Below, in pieces: positions 24,344 through 32,997 of a DNA stretch of 64,000 bases (positions are counted from its first letter, which is position 1; each line of letters begins with the position of its first letter). Source of the stretch: Mesobacterium_A hydrothermale. GTDB lineage: Bacteria; Pseudomonadota; Alphaproteobacteria; Rhodobacterales; Rhodobacteraceae. The position numbers and the translations under genes were made by a program. Below the pieces are notes generated by a model. It saw only the letters and a program-made list of their open reading frames with translations, made no database searches and had not been told where the DNA came from. Location: assembly GCF_035818635.1 (NCBI RefSeq), contig NZ_JAYLLH010000003.1, forward strand, positions 1 to 64,000, read 5' to 3'.

Positions 24344-25651
24344 ATGGCTGATCTGAAAACGAACTTCCTGGGCATCGAAAGCCCCAACCCGTTCTGGCTC
24401 GCCTCGGCCCCGCCGACCGACAAGGAATACAACGTCCGCCGCGCGTTCGATGCGGGCTGGGGCGGCGTGGTGTGGAAAACGCTGGGCTCCGAAGGACCGC
24501 CCGTGGTCAACGTCAACGGCCCGCGCTACGGCGTGATCCACGGCGCAGATCGCCGCGTTCTGGGCATCAACAACATCGAACTGATCACCGACCGTCCGCT
24601 TGAGGTGAACCTTGAAGAAATGGCGCGGGTCAAGGCGGACTACCCGGATCGGGCGTTGATCGCGTCGATCATGGTGCCCTGCGACGAGGCGAGTTGGAAA
24701 GCGATCCTCCCGAGGGTGGCCGAAACCGGTGCCGATGGCATCGAACTCAATTTCGGCTGCCCACATGGGATGAGCGAGCGCGGCATGGGCGCCGCCGTGG
24801 GCCAGGTGCCGGAATACATCGAAATGGTCACCCGCTGGTGCAAGGAATACTACGACAAGCCGGTGATCGTTAAACTGACCCCGAACATCACCGACATCCG
24901 CAAGCCGGCACTGGCGGCCAAGAACGGCGGGGCCGACGCGGTGTCGCTGATCAACACGATCAATTCGATCACCTCGGTCGATCTGGACATGCTCTGCCCG
25001 GAACCGACGATCGACGGCAAGGGCAGCCACGGTGGCTATTGTGGCCCGGCGGTGAAACCCATCGCGCTGAACATGGTGGCCGAAATCGCCCGCGATCCGG
25101 CCACGGCGGGCCTGCCGATTTCCGGCATCGGTGGCGTCACCACCTGGCGCGACGCGGCGGAATTCATGGTGTTGGGTGCGGGCAACGTGCAGGTCTGCAC
25201 CGCCGCGATGACCTATGGCTTCAAGATCGTCGAGGAAATGAAGCGCGGCCTGTCACAGTGGATGGACGAAAAGGGCTATACCTCTGTCGACGATTTCGTC
25301 GGCAAGGCGGTGCCCAATGTCACCGACTGGCAGTACCTGAACCTGAATTACATCACCAAGGCCAGGATCGACCAGGAGGCCTGCATCAAGTGCGGCCGCT
25401 GCTATGCCGCCTGCGAGGACACCAGCCACCAGGCGATCTGGATGCACGAAGGCCGGGTTTTCGAAGTGAACGATGCCGAATGCGTCGCCTGCAACCTGTG
25501 CATCGACGTCTGCCCGGTGGAAAACTGCATCACCATGGAACGGGTCCAGCCCGGCCAGGTCGACCCGCGCACCGGCAAGGTGGTGCCCGAAGAGTATGGC
25601 AACTGGACCACGCATCCGAACAACCCGATGGCGGTGAAGGCGGCGGAATAA
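24344..25651 (+). CDS. preA: Dihydropyrimidine dehydrogenase subunit PreA
   Basis: A 435-residue catalytic subunit: an FMN barrel (about 1-320) related to dihydroorotate dehydrogenase, then a 2[4Fe-4S] ferredoxin domain (CIKCGRCYAACEDTSH and CVACNLCIDVCPVENC, about 345-385). The substrate loop NFGCPHGMSERGMGAAVGQ holds the catalytic Cys and is diagnostic of the family. With PreT it reduces uracil to dihydrouracil, the entry step of the reductive pathway completed by the dihydropyrimidinase and amidohydrolase encoded downstream. Confidence 0.95.
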   Translation: MADLKTNFLGIESPNPFWLASAPPTDKEYNVRRAFDAGWGGVVWKTLGSEGPPVVNVNGPRYGVIHGADRRVLGINNIELITDRPLEVNLEEMARVKADYPDRALIASIMVPCDEASWKAILPRVAETGADGIELNFGCPHGMSERGMGAAVGQVPEYIEMVTRWCKEYYDKPVIVKLTPNITDIRKPALAAKNGGADAVSLINTINSITSVDLDMLCPEPTIDGKGSHGGYCGPAVKPIALNMVAEIARDPATAGLPISGIGGVTTWRDAAEFMVLGAGNVQVCTAAMTYGFKIVEEMKRGLSQWMDEKGYTSVDDFVGKAVPNVTDWQYLNLNYITKARIDQEACIKCGRCYAACEDTSHQAIWMHEGRVFEVNDAECVACNLCIDVCPVENCITMERVQPGQVDPRTGKVVPEEYGNWTTHPNNPMAVKAAE

Positions 25652-25675
25652 CGTCGCGTCGACGGTAGGGAACAG

Positions 25676-25700
25676 GGCGGGCCGTCAGGCCCGCCTTTTT
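25676..25700 (+). terminator. Terminator of preT-preA
   Basis: GGCGGGCC pairs with GGCCCGCC around GTCA and is followed by five Ts, 24 bases after the preA stop. Confidence 0.9.
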
Positions 25701-25704
25701 CGTG

Positions 25705-26907
25705 TCAGCCGCGCAAAAGCTGCCCCAGCCGTTTCATGCCGGCCTCGATCATCGCGGCATCGGCGCAGGAAAACGACAGCCGCAGGGTATTGCCGCCCGA
25801 CCCGTCGGCATGGAACGCCCGCCCCGGCACAAAGGCCAGGTCGTGTTCCGCGATCGCCCGCGCCAGCAGGTCGGCAGCATCCATGCCCTTGGGCAGGGTC
25901 ACCCAGACGAACATTCCGCCTTCGGGTCGGGTCCATGTCACGCCGCCGGGCATGTGCCGCGCAAGCGCGTCCAGCAGGGCGTCGCGGCGGCTGCGATAGG
26001 CGGCGCGGATCGTGTCGACATGGGTGTCGAAACAGGTCTCTGCCACCTTGTGAATGACCATCTGGTTGATCGTCGCGCTGTGCAGGTCGGCGGCCTGTTT
26101 CATCAGCACCAACTGCTGGATCACCGGCTGCGCCGCCACCACCCAGCCGACCCGCAGGCCCGGTGACAGGGTTTTCGAAAAACTGCCGCAATAGATCGTG
26201 CGGCAGGCATCCAGATCGCCCTTGCGCGCCAGTTCCAGCGCAAGGATCGGCGGCACCGCCTCTCCGTCATAGCGCAGCGACTGATAGGCCGCGTCTTCCA
26301 GCACGACGCAGTCCAGGTCTTCGGCCATGTCCAGCAGCGCCTCGCGCCCCGTCCGGTCCACGGTTTCGCCGGTCGGGTTCGCGAAATCCGATGACAGATA
26401 GGCGAATTTCACCCGACCGCCGGCCGCGTCCGCCGCCTGGGCATAGTCGCTGGCAGGCCGGTTGCCGCGCACGTCCAGCCGGTCGTACCGCGGCTCGTAG
26501 GCGTTGAACGCCCCCAGCGCGCCAAGATAGGTGGGCCAGTTCACCAGCGCGGTATCGCCCGGCGACAGGAACAGCTTGCCCAGATAGTCCAGCGCCTGTT
26601 GCGACCCCGAGGTGATCAGCACATGCGAGGCATCGCAGGGAATGCCGATCTTCGCCATCTGCCCGGCGATCCATTCGCGCAGCGGCAGAAACCCTTCGGA
26701 CACGGAATATTGCAGCGCCTTCGAGGCGCTTTCAGCCATGATCTCGGCGTAAGCCTCGGCAAAGGCTTGAGCCGGGAACAGCTTGGCATCGGGGATGCCA
26801 CCGGCAAAGGACAGTATGCCGGGACGGTCGAGCAGTTTCAGAAGTTCGCGGATTTCAGACGCTTTCATCCGCGCGGCGCGGGTGGCGAAATGTTGGGCAA
26901 TCGACAT
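25705..26907 (-). CDS. PLP-dependent class I/II aminotransferase
   Basis: A 400-residue fold-type I aminotransferase resembling the LysN/2-aminoadipate group. Landmarks: LSFAGGIPDAKLFP near the N-terminus, ITSGSQQALDYLGKLF, SDFANPTGETV, and the PLP-lysine motif GSFSKTLSPGLRVGW; the carboxylate-binding Arg lies in NTLRLSFS. The start is ATG 26907 with AGGAGG on the minus strand. It sits between preTA and rutR, pointing away from both operators. Its substrate is unknown; transamination of a pathway product or of a branched or aromatic amino acid are both possible. Confidence 0.88.
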   Translation of the reverse strand: MSIAQHFATRAARMKASEIRELLKLLDRPGILSFAGGIPDAKLFPAQAFAEAYAEIMAESASKALQYSVSEGFLPLREWIAGQMAKIGIPCDASHVLITSGSQQALDYLGKLFLSPGDTALVNWPTYLGALGAFNAYEPRYDRLDVRGNRPASDYAQAADAAGGRVKFAYLSSDFANPTGETVDRTGREALLDMAEDLDCVVLEDAAYQSLRYDGEAVPPILALELARKGDLDACRTIYCGSFSKTLSPGLRVGWVVAAQPVIQQLVLMKQAADLHSATINQMVIHKVAETCFDTHVDTIRAAYRSRRDALLDALARHMPGGVTWTRPEGGMFVWVTLPKGMDAADLLARAIAEHDLAFVPGRAFHADGSGGNTLRLSFSCADAAMIEAGMKRLGQLLRG

Positions 26908-26953
26908 AGGTGAGTCCTCCTCGACAGGAAACACTACGCCTTTCGCAATTTAA

Positions 26954-26968
26954 GTCAACAATATTGAC
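26954..26968. promoter_or_regulatory. Inverted repeat between rutR and the aminotransferase
   Basis: GTCAA-CAATA-TTGAC lies 47 bases before the aminotransferase start. It has the RutR half-site turned outward, so it is probably a different operator. Confidence 0.3.
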
Positions 26969-26987
26969 CTATAAGCCCGAAGCGGTC

Positions 26988-27593
26988 CTAAACCGGCCGG
27001 AGCAGCTTGGTAAACATGGTGTTCAGAAACTGTTCCGCTTCGGCAAACGGATCGTGGCCAGGGCCCAGCACCGCGCGGACCTGCACGTCGAAATCGGCGT
27101 AGTGCTGCGTCATCGCCCAGATCGAGAAGATCAGGTGATGCGGATCGACACGCGCGATCCGCCCGGCATCGGCCCAACCACTTATGACGACAGCCTTTTC
27201 ATCGACCAGTTCCTTCAGTTCCGTGCTCAGGTTTTCGGCGATCCGGGGTGCGCCTTGCAGGATCTCGTTGGCAAACAGCCGGCTTTCCTGCGGATAGTCC
27301 CGGCTCAGGTCCAGTTTGCGGCGGACATAGGCGAGGATTTCCTCGACCGGCTCCCCGCCTGCGTTCATCTCGCGCAGGGGATCGAGCCAGGTGTCCAGCA
27401 GCCCCTCCAGCAGTTCGACGTGAATCGATTCCTTGGACGGGAAATAATACAGAAGGTTGGGTTTCGACAGACCCGCCTGTTTCGCGATCTGGTCCAGTGT
27501 CGCGCCACGAAAACCGTATTGCGAAAACACCGCCAGCGCAGCCGTCAGGATGGTTTCTCGGTTGCGGCGCTGGATGCGTGTCTGTCCTGTCAT
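26988..27593 (-). CDS. rutR: TetR-family pyrimidine regulator RutR
   Basis: A 201-residue TetR regulator. The N-terminal helix-turn-helix reads ATLDQIAKQAGLSKPNLLYYFPSKE, as in E. coli RutR, and the similarity continues into the ligand domain: KLDLSRDYPQESRLF, LKELVDEKAVVISGW, then DPHHLIFSIWAMTQHYADF. In E. coli RutR binds uracil or thymine and releases DNA. Two RutR-type palindromes in the window flank the catabolic operons, one 124 bases upstream of this gene between it and hyuC. Repression relieved by uracil is therefore predicted. Confidence 0.92.
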   Translation of the reverse strand: MTGQTRIQRRNRETILTAALAVFSQYGFRGATLDQIAKQAGLSKPNLLYYFPSKESIHVELLEGLLDTWLDPLREMNAGGEPVEEILAYVRRKLDLSRDYPQESRLFANEILQGAPRIAENLSTELKELVDEKAVVISGWADAGRIARVDPHHLIFSIWAMTQHYADFDVQVRAVLGPGHDPFAEAEQFLNTMFTKLLRPV

Positions 27594-27685
27594 CAGTTGT
27601 CTTTCCGTCTGCCCAAACTCTTTGCACCCGAATGAAAAGCGCTTGCCTGTTTCGTGACCATTTGCCGATACAGGTGGCGTTCTCC

Positions 27686-27734
27686 TTGACTGGGGTCGTT
27701 CACCTGCTAGCGTGCCTTTGACCGAATGGTCAAA
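27686..27734 (+). promoter_or_regulatory. Promoter and perfect RutR operator before hyuC
   Basis: TTGACT (27686-27691) is followed by TGCTAGCGT near the -10 position. The operator TTTGACC-GAAT-GGTCAAA (27717-27734) is a perfect palindrome matching the E. coli RutR consensus TTGACC-N4-GGTCAA and overlaps the expected transcription start. A repressor there would block the hyuC-hydA transcript and might also act on the divergent rutR promoter. Confidence 0.75.
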
Positions 27735-27801
27735 TCAAGACCCATCCGCAGGCACCCGTCGTTTTTTGGATGCCCGCGGAACGACATGCAAGGAGCCCGC
27801 G

Positions 27802-29052
27802 ATGACCGCACCCGCCGCAAACCTGCGCATCAATCCCGACCGGCTGTGGGACAGCCTGATGGAGATGGCCAAGATCGGGCCCGGCATTGCCGGGGGCAAC
27901 AACCGCCAGACCCTGACCGACGCAGATGCCGAAGGCCGCGCCCTGTTCCAGAAATGGTGCGAAGAGGCCGGCATGACCATGGGTGTCGACGAGATCGGCA
28001 ACATGTTCGCCCGCCGCGACGGTACTGACCCGGACGCGTTGCCGGTCTATGTCGGCAGCCATCTGGATACCCAACCGACCGGCGGCAAGTATGACGGCGT
28101 GCTGGGGGTTCTGGGCGGGCTGGAACTGGTCCGCACGCTGAACGATCTGGGCATCAGGACCAAACACCCCATCGTCGTCACCAACTGGACGAACGAGGAA
28201 GGCACGCGGTTTGCCCCGGCCATGCTGGCCTCGGGCGTGTTCGCCGGCAAACATACGCTCGACTGGGCGCTCGACCGCGTCGATTCGGACGGCAAGCGGT
28301 TCGGCGACGAACTGGAGCGCATCGGCTGGAAAGGCTCCGAAAAGGTCGGCGACCGCAAGATGCATGCGATGTTCGAACTGCATATCGAACAAGGCCCCAT
28401 CCTCGAGGCCGAGGGCAAGGATATCGGCGTCGTCACCCACGGGCAGGGCCTGCGCTGGATCGAATGCACCGTGACCGGCAAGGAAAGCCATACCGGATCG
28501 ACGCCCATGCACATGCGCAAGAATGCGGGCCGGGGTTTGGCGCTGATCACCGAGCTGGTGCACGAGATCGCGATGAAGAACCAGCCCAACGCCGTGGGTG
28601 CCATCGGTCACATCGACGTCTATCCCAACAGCCGCAACATCATCCCCGGCAAAGTCGTTTTCACCGTCGACATGCGCACCCATCTGCTGGACAAGCTGAA
28701 CGGCATGGTGGACGAACTGATGGAACGCGCGCCAGAGCTGTGCGAAGAGATCGGGGTGGCGTTTTCTTGCGAAATCGTTGGCCAGTTCGATCCGCCCGCT
28801 TTCGACGAGGGCTGCGTCAAAGCGATCCGCGATGCCGCCGAGCGCCTGGGCTACAGCCATATGGATATCGTGTCGGGCGCCGGCCACGATGCCTGCTGGA
28901 TCAACGATCTTTACCCCACGGCCATGATCATGTGCCCCTGCGTCGACGGGCTGAGCCACAACGAGGCCGAGGAAATCAGCAAGGACTGGGCGGCGGCCGG
29001 GACCGACGTTCTGTTCCATGCCGTCGTGGAAACGGCGGGGATCGTGGCGTGA
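27802..29052 (+). CDS. Zn-dependent N-carbamoyl amidohydrolase (HyuC/beta-ureidopropionase type)
   Basis: A 416-residue M20-family enzyme. Metal-site motifs: GSHLDTQPTGGKYDGVLGVL (His and bridging Asp), WTNEEGTRFAPAMLASGVF, HIEQGPILEAEGKDIG, and the dimer-domain His in SGAGHDACW. In this context it most probably hydrolyses N-carbamoyl-beta-alanine, the third reductive-pathway step, giving beta-alanine, CO2 and ammonia; allantoate or N-carbamoyl amino acid hydrolases share the fold. The start is ATG 27802 with AAGGAG. The RutR operator lies 68 bases upstream. Confidence 0.9.
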   Translation: MTAPAANLRINPDRLWDSLMEMAKIGPGIAGGNNRQTLTDADAEGRALFQKWCEEAGMTMGVDEIGNMFARRDGTDPDALPVYVGSHLDTQPTGGKYDGVLGVLGGLELVRTLNDLGIRTKHPIVVTNWTNEEGTRFAPAMLASGVFAGKHTLDWALDRVDSDGKRFGDELERIGWKGSEKVGDRKMHAMFELHIEQGPILEAEGKDIGVVTHGQGLRWIECTVTGKESHTGSTPMHMRKNAGRGLALITELVHEIAMKNQPNAVGAIGHIDVYPNSRNIIPGKVVFTVDMRTHLLDKLNGMVDELMERAPELCEEIGVAFSCEIVGQFDPPAFDEGCVKAIRDAAERLGYSHMDIVSGAGHDACWINDLYPTAMIMCPCVDGLSHNEAEEISKDWAAAGTDVLFHAVVETAGIVA

Positions 29053-29065
29053 TTGCCTGCAGCAA

Positions 29066-29115
29066 GCGGGGGCTCTGCCCCCGCACCCCCGGGATATTTT
29101 GAGCCAGAAGAAGAC
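29066..29115 (+). repeat. Post-stop repeat element, family B (copy 2, short)
   Basis: Starting 14 bases after the hyuC stop, GCGGGGGC and GCCCCCGC form a stem around TCT (29066-29084), followed by ACCCCCGGGATATTTTG and AGCCAGAAGAAG. The hairpin-ACCCCCG-TATTTT layout and its position right after a stop codon, in the same orientation as the gene, match the copies at 21108-21223 and 62579-62768. Confidence 0.65.
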
Positions 29116-29143
29116 AAGACACCATTGCGGGAGCGTTGACACC

Positions 29144-30601
29144 ATGCCCACCACAGTCATCAAGAACGGCACCGTCGTCACGGCGGACCTGACCTACAAG
29201 GCCGATGTGGCCATTGAAAACGGCGTGATTAGCGAGATCGGGCAGGGCCTGACGGGTGATACCGAACTCGATGCCACCGGCTGCTATGTCATGCCGGGCG
29301 GGATCGACCCGCACACGCACCTGGAAATGCCCTTCATGGGCACGTATTCCAGCGACGATTTCGACTCCGGTACCCGCGCGGCGCTGTCGGGCGGCACCAC
29401 GATGGTGGTCGATTTCGCGCTGCCCGCGCCGGGGCAGGGCCTGTTCGACGCGCTGCAAATGTGGGACAACAAATCCACCCGCGCCAACTGCGACTATTCC
29501 TTCCACATGGCCGTCACCTGGTGGGGGGAGCAGGTGTTCAACGAGATGGAAGGCGTGGTGAAGGACCGCGGCATCAACACCTTCAAGCATTTCATGGCGT
29601 ACAAAGGCGCGCTGATGGTGAACGATGACGAGATGTATGCGTCGTTCACGCGTCTGGCTGAACTGGGCGCGACTGCCATGGTCCATGCCGAAAACGGCGA
29701 TGTGGTGGCGGAATTGACCGCCAAGCTGCTGGCCGAGGGCAACACCGGCCCCGAGGCGCATGCCTATTCGCGGCCCAGCCAGGTCGAAGGCGAGGCCACC
29801 AACCGCGCCATCATGATCGCCGACATGGCAGGTGTGCCGCTGTACGTGGTTCACACCAGCTGCGAAGAGGCGCATGAGGCCATCCGCCGTGCCAAGCAAA
29901 ATGGCAAGCGGGTCTGGGGAGAGCCGTTGATCCAGCACCTGACGCTGGACGAAAGCGAATATTTCCACCCCGACTGGGACCACGCCGCGCGTCGCGTCAT
30001 GTCGCCGCCCTTCCGCAACAAGAAGCACCAGGACAGCCTGTGGGCCGGCCTGCAATCGGGCACGCTGTCCTGCGTTGCCACCGATCACTGTGCCTTCACC
30101 ACGGATCAGAAACGCTATGGTGTCGGCGATTTTTCCAAGATCCCCAACGGCACTGGCGGGCTGGAAGACCGGATGCCGATGCTGTGGACCCAGGGCGTCG
30201 CCACTGGCCGGCTGACACCGAACGAATTTGTCGCCGTTACCTCGACCAACATCGCCAAGATTCTGAACTGCTATCCGAAAAAAGGCGCGGTGCTGGTGGG
30301 CGCGGATGCCGATCTGGTGGTCTGGGATCCGGAGAAGGAAAAGACGATTTCCGCCAGTACCCAGCAATCGGCGATTGATTACAATGTTTTCGAAGGTCAC
30401 CACGTCAAAGGCCTGCCGCGCTTCACCCTGACCCGTGGCCATCTCGCCGTGCATGACGGCGAGATCCGAACACAAGAGGGGCACGGCGAGTTCGTGAAGC
30501 GCGAGCCCAACGCCACCGTGAACAAGGCGCTGAGCCAGTGGAAAGACCTGACCGCCCCGCGCCCGGTGCAGCGCACGGGCATTCCTGTGACGGGGGTTTG
30601 A
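29144..30601 (+). CDS. hydA: Dihydropyrimidinase
   Basis: A 485-residue cyclic amidohydrolase that opens dihydrouracil and hydantoins. Binuclear zinc ligands: GGIDPHTHLEMPF (HxH), the carboxylated Lys in KHFMAYKGALMV, VHAENGDVV, LYVVHTSCEEA, and the catalytic Asp in VATDHCAFT. Length and motifs fit bacterial dihydropyrimidinase closely. It follows hyuC by 91 bases across repeat B and is presumably in the same RutR-controlled transcript. The start is ATG 29144, preceded by GCGGGAGCG. Confidence 0.95.
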   Translation: MPTTVIKNGTVVTADLTYKADVAIENGVISEIGQGLTGDTELDATGCYVMPGGIDPHTHLEMPFMGTYSSDDFDSGTRAALSGGTTMVVDFALPAPGQGLFDALQMWDNKSTRANCDYSFHMAVTWWGEQVFNEMEGVVKDRGINTFKHFMAYKGALMVNDDEMYASFTRLAELGATAMVHAENGDVVAELTAKLLAEGNTGPEAHAYSRPSQVEGEATNRAIMIADMAGVPLYVVHTSCEEAHEAIRRAKQNGKRVWGEPLIQHLTLDESEYFHPDWDHAARRVMSPPFRNKKHQDSLWAGLQSGTLSCVATDHCAFTTDQKRYGVGDFSKIPNGTGGLEDRMPMLWTQGVATGRLTPNEFVAVTSTNIAKILNCYPKKGAVLVGADADLVVWDPEKEKTISASTQQSAIDYNVFEGHHVKGLPRFTLTRGHLAVHDGEIRTQEGHGEFVKREPNATVNKALSQWKDLTAPRPVQRTGIPVTGV

Positions 30602-30614
30602 GTCAGAACATCGC

Positions 30615-30645
30615 GCCCCGGGCCTGTCCCGGGGCCCCTTTCTTT
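30615..30645 (+). terminator. Probable terminator after hydA
   Basis: GCCCCGGG and CCCGGGGC pair around CCTGT, followed by a C/T-rich tail (CCCCTTTCTTT). The stem is strong and the T-tract imperfect. Confidence 0.55.
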
Positions 30646-30659
30646 GGGCTGAAGAACCT

Positions 30660-30983
30660 ATGGACCAGATCCGTTTCAGAACTTTCCTTGGCCAGCCCTG
30701 TTGGTGGTGCACCGGTTGTGGGACCGCCGCGCTTGTCTGGCCGATGGTCTGGCACGCCGCCTTCCCACGGACAATGCGGCCGGGGCCAACCGCCGCGGCA
30801 TGGGCTCTGATGATCGCGATCGTTGGCGCGCTTTTGCCGTGGGGGTGGCGCGCTGTTCGGGTCGATCCCGACCGCATCTTGGGCGAGGCGCCGCAATGTG
30901 CATTTGTATCGGTCCTTGCCGGGCCACTGGTTTCGTGGTGCGACTACAATGACGGTTTCGAAGGAGGTGTTCGTGCGGGGTGA
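30660..30983 (+). CDS. Possible small membrane protein
   Basis: A frame of 107 residues starts 15 bases after the hydA terminator and ends inside the start of the ABC ATPase gene (overlap of about 11 bases). Residues of about 45-63 (AAAWALMIAIVGALLPWGW) could span the membrane, and the N-terminus is Cys- and Trp-rich (PCWWCTGCG). The ribosome-binding site is weak and codon bias is moderate. I cannot tell a real gene from a long leader frame. Confidence 0.3.
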   Translation: MDQIRFRTFLGQPCWWCTGCGTAALVWPMVWHAAFPRTMRPGPTAAAWALMIAIVGALLPWGWRAVRVDPDRILGEAPQCAFVSVLAGPLVSWCDYNDGFEGGVRAG

Positions 30984-31815
30984 ACAGGCGCAAGAAAAAA
31001 GAGCGGTATCCGCAGGGCATGCGCAGGGCAACGCTGAGCAGGTGGTGATCTCCGCCCGGAATCTCGACCTGACGTTCCAGACCAACGATGGCCCGGTCCA
31101 TGCACTGAAAGGTGTGAACCTTGATATCGTCAAGGGGGATTTCGTCAGCTTCATCGGCCCGTCAGGCTGCGGCAAGACAACCTTTCTACGCTGTATTGCA
31201 GCGCTGGAAACGCCCACCGGGGGAACGCTGAGCGTCAACGGCATGACTGCGGATGAGGCCCGGCGCGCGCGCGCCTATGGCTATGTCTTCCAGGCGGCGG
31301 GGCTCTACCCCTGGCGCACGATTGCCAAGAACATTGCCCTGCCGCTGGAAATCATGGGCTATTCAAAGGCAGAGCAGGACGAGCGGATCGCCCGCGTGCT
31401 TGACCTTGTCGACCTCGGCGGCTTTGGCAAGAAATACCCCTGGCAACTTTCAGGAGGCATGCAGCAACGCGCAAGCATCGCCCGCGCGCTGGCCTTCGAT
31501 GCCGATATCCTTTTGATGGACGAACCTTTTGGAGCGCTCGACGAAATCGTCCGCGACCACCTGAACGAACAGCTGCTCGCGCTCTGGGCGCGCACGGGCA
31601 AGACCATCGGCTTCGTTACCCATTCCATCCCCGAAGCGGTTTACCTGTCGACAAAGATCGTGGTGATGTCGCCGCGCCCGGGCCGGATCACCGATGTGAT
31701 CGAAAGCCCGCTGCCGCGCGAACGCCCCCTGGATATCCGCGACACGCCGGAATTTCTGCAAATCGCCCATCGCGTCCGCGAAGGCCTGCGCGCGGGGCAT
31801 GCCTATGATGACTGA
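30973..31815 (+). CDS. ABC transporter ATPase (nitrate/taurine/NMT1-type importer)
   Basis: A 280-residue ATPase. Walker A is IGPSGCGKTTFLRCI, the signature LSGGMQQRASIARAL, Walker B ILLMDEPFGALDE, and the switch His lies in VTHSIPEAVYLS. It is of the SsuB/TauB class that powers NMT1/THI5-type importers. The GTG at 30973 is preferred because AAGGAGG stands five bases before it; an in-frame ATG at 30949 lacks such a site. It serves the permeases at 32065 and 32994 and the binding protein at 33886. Its place after hydA suggests a pyrimidine or hydantoin substrate. Confidence 0.92.
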   Translation: MRGEQAQEKRAVSAGHAQGNAEQVVISARNLDLTFQTNDGPVHALKGVNLDIVKGDFVSFIGPSGCGKTTFLRCIAALETPTGGTLSVNGMTADEARRARAYGYVFQAAGLYPWRTIAKNIALPLEIMGYSKAEQDERIARVLDLVDLGGFGKKYPWQLSGGMQQRASIARALAFDADILLMDEPFGALDEIVRDHLNEQLLALWARTGKTIGFVTHSIPEAVYLSTKIVVMSPRPGRITDVIESPLPRERPLDIRDTPEFLQIAHRVREGLRAGHAYDD

Positions 31816-31967
31816 GCGCCAGATGTCGGTGACGGCCCGCCGTCCGCTGGTGGCACAGCATCCGACGGGACCGGCCCCGGCTTGTTGTAAGGACAGGGGC
31901 ACCCCTTTCACCTTTCACGGTCATCGGCTCTCCAGCCTGTACCGTGAGAAGAGAAGACAGCTCAAAC

Positions 31968-32046
31968 CTTTCATCTTTCTTAAAATACTCAAAAAACTAA
32001 GCGTCGTGGCCAGCGCTGCGATTGAGTATTTGGAGAAAGATGAAAG
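31968..32046. repeat. Inverted pair of family A repeats
   Basis: Two copies of GAGTATTT-N3-AGAAAGATGAAAG face each other: reverse orientation at 31968-31990 and forward at 32024-32046, with 33 bases between. They can form a 23-base-pair stem with mismatches only in N3. They fill part of the 249-base gap between the ATPase and first permease genes, which otherwise shows no gene. Confidence 0.75.
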
Positions 32047-32064
32047 CAGGATGGGGGTGCGGGC

Positions 32065-32997
32065 ATGAGAAACCTGTTTCCGGTTCTGAGCGTGCTCGTG
32101 GCGATCGTTACGCTCTGGTATCTGGCCGTGGCGCCGATGAACATCCGTTCGAGCCTCGATCTGGCGGAGCGCGGCGGCGCCGTGGTTACGCCGGCAGGGG
32201 CGCGCGAGCGGCTGGAGGTGTCGGTCTGGTCGCTGATGCTGAAAAACCCCGAGCACATTGCCGGGGGCTATGCGCTGGACCGCCCGCGCCTGCCGACACC
32301 TGTGCAGGTCGGCCAGGAACTGTGGAAAACCACCGGCGCGATGGTTCTGAAAGGGCGGGCGATGTCGAAACGCTCGTTGATCTATCACGGCTGGATCACG
32401 CTTCAGGCGACGCTTTGGGGGTTTGCGCTGGGGACTGTTCTAGGCATGGCGGGAGCGGTGGCCATCACCTACAGCCGCGTTGTCGACATGAGTCTGATGC
32501 CCTGGGCGATCATCAGCCAGACCATTCCCATCGTTGCCCTGGCGCCGATGATCATCGTGGTGAGCAGCCAGCTGGGGATCGAGGGACGCACTGTGCCCAA
32601 GGCGATCATTTCCGCCTATCTGTGTTACTTCCCGGTGCTTGTCGGCATGGTGAAGGGGTTGCGGTCGCCTGCGGTTTCGCAGCTAGACCTGCTGCATACC
32701 TACAGCGCCACCGGCTTGCAGAGCTTCTTGAAACTGCGGTTGCCCTCCTCGGTGCCCTATCTTTTCACCTCGCTCAAGGTGGGGATAGCGGCGGCGCTGG
32801 TGGGGACCATCGTCGGGGAACTGCCGACCGGGGCGATTTCGGGCCTGGGCGCGCGGATCCTGATCGGGGACCAGTTCGGTACGCCGCTGGCGATCTGGGC
32901 GGCGCTTCTTGCCGCGGCCGTTCTGGCGGGGCTGTTGGTGACGCTGCTGGATATCCTGCAGCGGGTCACGCTGAAGCGTATGGGGATCCAGGCATGA
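32065..32997 (+). CDS. ABC transporter permease, first subunit
   Basis: A 310-residue integral membrane protein of the BPD_transp_1 (SsuC/TauC) class with about six hydrophobic segments. The ATPase-docking loop lies around HTYSATGLQSFLKLRLPSSVPYLF, the EAA-like motif. It overlaps the next permease by four bases (ATGA), so the two are coupled and probably heterodimerise. Substrate unproven; pyrimidine or related bases by context. Confidence 0.9.
   Translation: MRNLFPVLSVLVAIVTLWYLAVAPMNIRSSLDLAERGGAVVTPAGARERLEVSVWSLMLKNPEHIAGGYALDRPRLPTPVQVGQELWKTTGAMVLKGRAMSKRSLIYHGWITLQATLWGFALGTVLGMAGAVAITYSRVVDMSLMPWAIISQTIPIVALAPMIIVVSSQLGIEGRTVPKAIISAYLCYFPVLVGMVKGLRSPAVSQLDLLHTYSATGLQSFLKLRLPSSVPYLFTSLKVGIAAALVGTIVGELPTGAISGLGARILIGDQFGTPLAIWAALLAAAVLAGLLVTLLDILQRVTLKRMGIQA

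Noticed and set aside
29018..29143. N-terminal extension of dihydropyrimidinase
   Set aside because: The in-frame extension runs through the end of hyuC and repeat B; the family N-terminus and a ribosome-binding site support ATG 29144.
27730..29181. A 483-codon minus-strand frame opposite hyuC
   Set aside because: It is antisense to a well-recognised amidohydrolase and shows no domain motif.
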